From RUG11237 sp964450185 (GTDB taxonomy: Bacteria; Bacillota; Clostridia; Lachnospirales; Lachnospiraceae), in NCBI GenBank assembly GCA_964450185.1, contig CAYVCL010000028.1:1-34819 (forward strand): a DNA stretch of 34,819 nucleotides, given 5' to 3'. A model generated the notes under the pieces. The model searched no databases, had not been told where the DNA came from, and was given only the letters and a program-made list of their open reading frames with translations. Both the position numbers and the translations under genes were made by a program. Positions within the stretch are counted from its first letter, which is position 1. Each line of letters begins with the position of its first letter. Below, in pieces: positions 32,604 to 34,819 of the stretch.

Positions 32604-34298
32604 TTACGAATCAAATGATACTTTCAGCATTTCTGTAACAGAGGTAGTTCCATCAATTACATATTCTGCTGCTCTCATACGCAATGTTTTCATTCCGTTT
32701 TCCAATGCTACATTTTTAATTTTATCAGCATCTTCATTATGAGCAATTACACGCTTCAACTGCGGTGTAACTTCCATAATTTCATATACACCGATTCGTC
32801 CTTTATAACCTGTATTATCACATCTATCGCAACCGCAAGGTTTGTACAACTTCAAAGGTCTGTCCACGGAATATCCCAGAAGTTCTTTTTCTTCCATCGT
32901 AGCTTCATACTCTTCTTTACAATCTGCACAAAGCCTACGCACAAGTCTTTGGGCAATGATACCAACTACAGAATCCGCAATCAGATAAGGTTCAATTCCC
33001 ATATCGCAAAGACGGGTTACCGTACTCGCTGCACTGTTTGTATGAAGTGTCGAAACTACCAAGTGACCTGTGATAGAAGCCTGAACCGCAATCTGTGCTG
33101 TTTCTGAATCTCGAATTTCCCCAATCATAATGATATCAGGGTCCTGTCGGAGAATAGAACGTAACGCAGAAGCAAAGGTTAAATTCGCTTTTGGATTTAC
33201 CTGCACCTGATTGATCCCGTCAATATTAGCTTCCACCGGATCTTCTACCGTGATAATATTTACATCTTCTTTATTCAATTCACTCAATGCGGTGTAGAGT
33301 GTAGTTGATTTACCACTACCTGTTGGACCTGTTACCAGGAGAATTCCATGAGGATTCTGCAAAATATGATCAAATTTTTCCAGTTCATCATCATTCAAGC
33401 CCAAGCGACGTTTTTCCAAAGTCAATGCATTCTTAGAGGTAAGACGCATAACCACTTTCTCGCCGTATACAGTTGGTAACACAGAAGCACGAATATCATA
33501 TTCCTGTCGGTCAACCATCTGTGTAATTCTACCATCCTGTGGTTTACGTTTTTCAGAAATATCCATGCCACCAATAATTTTTATTCTGGCAACAATGGCC
33601 GAAAGCAAACGTTGTGAATATACCATTCTTTCATACAACGCACCATCAATACGATAACGAATGCGAACCTGTCTTTCCATCGGTTCAATATGTATATCAG
33701 ACGCTCTCTGTCTTACCGCCTGCTCAATCATGGATTTTACAAGCTGTACAATCGGAGAACTATTTACATCTTCATTATATAATTCTTCGCTTTCTTCAAT
33801 TTTTGCTTCTTTCTCTTTTGCATACTCATCCACAGCACTGTATACTTCTTTTTGGCCGAAGTATTTATCCAATGCCATGTTCAAACTTCTTCTAGTTGTA
33901 ATTACGGTTTCTACCTGAAGGTTAGTGACTATATTGATATCATCTACCGCTTCTATATCCAGCGGGTCCACCATAGCAACCCTGATTACATTTGGATTGT
34001 CCTCTGCATATTCAAATGGAATCATCATATGCTTTTTCAACAGCGCGCTTGGTACTAATTCAAGAATTTCCTCTTCAATCTTTGCATTCGATAAATCTAC
34101 ATATGCTAATCTAAGCTGTTCTCCTAATATTTTCACAATGGTTTCTTCAGCAACAATGTTGCCTTCCACCAATGCTTCCCCCAACTTACATCCGTTTTCC
34201 TTTTGAATCTCCAAGCCCTTTTGCAGTTGTTCTTCTGTTATAATCCCTTGGTTAATCAAAAGATCTCCCAACCGCAATCGTCTTCTGTTTATGGCCAT
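32604..34298 (-). CDS. pilB: Type IV pilus assembly ATPase PilB with MshEN domain
   Basis: Hexameric cytoplasmic motor for pilus extension, 564 residues. The N-terminal MshEN (T2SSE_N) domain has two copies of the RLGxxL...G...L...L..Q signature, RLGDLLINQGII...GLEIQ at residues 9-32 and KLGEALVEGNIV...GEQ at 38-61. This is the motif that binds c-di-GMP in MshE-type ATPases. Walker A is GPTGSGKSTT (about residue 322), followed by the Asp box, then IIMIGEIRDSETAQ (about 388), the His box (STLHTN) and a zinc knuckle CADC...CGCDRC (about 455-493). It is the first clear pilus gene of the operon. ComGA is excluded by the MshEN domain and the PilM/N/O neighbours. No PilT-type retraction ATPase is in the window. 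Confidence 0.96.
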   Translation of the reverse strand: MAINRRRLRLGDLLINQGIITEEQLQKGLEIQKENGCKLGEALVEGNIVAEETIVKILGEQLRLAYVDLSNAKIEEEILELVPSALLKKHMMIPFEYAEDNPNVIRVAMVDPLDIEAVDDINIVTNLQVETVITTRRSLNMALDKYFGQKEVYSAVDEYAKEKEAKIEESEELYNEDVNSSPIVQLVKSMIEQAVRQRASDIHIEPMERQVRIRYRIDGALYERMVYSQRLLSAIVARIKIIGGMDISEKRKPQDGRITQMVDRQEYDIRASVLPTVYGEKVVMRLTSKNALTLEKRRLGLNDDELEKFDHILQNPHGILLVTGPTGSGKSTTLYTALSELNKEDVNIITVEDPVEANIDGINQVQVNPKANLTFASALRSILRQDPDIIMIGEIRDSETAQIAVQASITGHLVVSTLHTNSAASTVTRLCDMGIEPYLIADSVVGIIAQRLVRRLCADCKEEYEATMEEKELLGYSVDRPLKLYKPCGCDRCDNTGYKGRIGVYEIMEVTPQLKRVIAHNEDADKIKNVALENGMKTLRMRAAEYVIDGTTSVTEMLKVSFDS

Positions 34299-34383
34299 TT
34301 ATAGCACACCCTTCCACTCACTCTATAGTTTACTTTAACATTTACGTAAAACTTTAGCAACTATTTTCCCAAAGTTCCGCTTT

Positions 34384-34411
34384 ATTTTATACTTTTCTAC
34401 AAATTACGCAA
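34384..34411 (-). promoter_or_regulatory. Possible promoter of the pilus operon
   Basis: In the 163-bp gap before pilB the minus strand has TTGCGT (rc 34406-34411), 16 nt, TAAAAT (rc 34384-34389). The match is moderate. The leader of about 80 nt does not contain the GEMM-I or GEMM-II c-di-GMP riboswitch landmarks known from clostridial pilus operons. Confidence 0.3.
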
Positions 34412-34461
34412 ATGTTTTTTGTGCAATTTTGCTTATCTTCTTCGCATTACTCTTCTATATT

Positions 34462-34749
34462 CTACCACATTCGACCAAATAATGCACTATATTTTTCAAC
34501 ATTTATTTCACTTTTTTGTATTCCATCATAACTTTTTCGTGATATTTCGTTAAGTTCTGACATATTGGAGGTATCACCATATACAAAAGTGCCAAACAAC
34601 AACAGTGCTACCACAAGGCGAATTATGAAACCGCTTTTCCCTCTCCGTTCGCCTTCTTCTTTTTCTTTATTTTCTGCAAAATATTTAAGGCTTCCTTCAT
34701 TTCCAAAGGAAGCCCTTGCCATTAATAATTTTTCTTCTCTTGCTTCCAT
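34462..34749 (-). CDS. Small single-pass membrane protein of unknown function
   Basis: Not recognised. It has 95 residues. The N-terminal half is charged (MEAREEKLLMARASFGNEGS, then a KEKEEGERRGK cluster), a membrane helix is about residues 44-58 (IIRLVVALLLFGTFVYG), and a short outside tail ends GRMW. The topology would be N-in with about 35 residues outside. AGGGG lies 7-8 nt before the ATG and the codon use looks like its neighbours, so it is probably real. It lies on the same strand directly upstream of pilB, so it could be the first gene of the pilus transcript or the end of another unit beyond the right edge. The remaining bases to 34819 show no gene. Confidence 0.6.
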   Translation of the reverse strand: MEAREEKLLMARASFGNEGSLKYFAENKEKEEGERRGKSGFIIRLVVALLLFGTFVYGDTSNMSELNEISRKSYDGIQKSEINVEKYSALFGRMW

Positions 34750-34819
34750 AAATTACCCCTGTTTCAGTTTTATTCCTTAGTAATATATGAAAGCATTTTT
34801 TATTTTACTACTATATTAA

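Noticed and set aside
15373..34298. Competence (Com) pseudopilus or a type II secretion system instead of a type IV pilus
   Set aside because: PilM/PilN/PilO and an MshEN-type PilB are present. There is no comEA/comEC-like gene or ComG-type small gene set, and no secretin.
34299..34461. A c-di-GMP riboswitch (GEMM-I/II) before the pilus operon
   Set aside because: Known for some clostridial pilus operons, but the minus-strand leader lacks the conserved GEMM-I landmarks (GUCACGCACAGGGCAAACC-type segment) and any pseudoknotted GEMM-II core that I can recognise.
1..34819. CRISPR arrays, tRNA/rRNA genes, insertion sequences
   Set aside because: No regularly spaced direct repeats with unique spacers, no tRNA-like cloverleaf or rRNA sequence, and no transposase were seen. 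The Thr/Pro linker repeats are coding and irregular.

Overview
The window looks like a chromosomal segment of a spore-forming, Gram-positive, AT-rich Firmicute, most likely a gut-type clostridium of the Lachnospiraceae. The reasons are an alpha/beta-type small acid-soluble spore protein gene, strong AGGAGG-type ribosome binding sites, a Gram-positive type IV pilus locus with no secretin, and large Ig-like surface proteins. The genus cannot be fixed from sequence reading alone. Nearly all genes lie on the minus strand; only aroC is on plus.

Left part (1-9.4 kb). A minus-strand amino-acid block runs leuB, ilvD, ilvB, serC (cut by the window edge), with a good sigma-A promoter before leuB. Upstream of it lies a decayed AAA-ATPase/PD-(D/E)XK element with an internal deletion and no nuclease domain. 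A secreted CAP (SCP/YkwD-like) protein follows, then yajC, tgt and a CmpB-family membrane protein. The CmpB gene and aroC diverge from an unusual back-to-back promoter in which one palindromic TTGCAA hexamer can serve as the -35 box in both directions.

Middle part (9.4-15.3 kb). aroC ends at a 19-bp bidirectional terminator hairpin. Beyond it are a SASP gene with a possible forespore promoter and a 1447-residue secreted protein of Ig-like repeats, three MBG/YDG-like repeats and a lysine-rich fibronectin-like end.

Right part (15.4-34.8 kb). This is a type IV pilus operon of about 19 kb read leftwards: pilB (with an MshEN-type c-di-GMP-binding signature), pilC, major pilin, prepilin peptidase, a natural PilM-PilN fusion, pilO, four minor prepilins (445, 796, 172 and 590 residues, three of them far larger than usual) and a 1925-residue Sec-exported protein. 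That last protein carries three recurring alpha/beta units, a long Thr/Pro linker and a CBM26-like 'WPG' module. The order of minor pilins followed by a giant non-pilin recalls the FimU/PilV/PilW/PilX/PilY1 tip complex of Gram-negative pili. My main hypothesis is that this encodes a pilus with a very large, possibly glycan-binding tip. No pilT is present. An intrinsic hairpin after the giant gene, with no visible promoter behind it, suggests that the Ig-like protein is made by read-through as a lower-abundance member of the same system.
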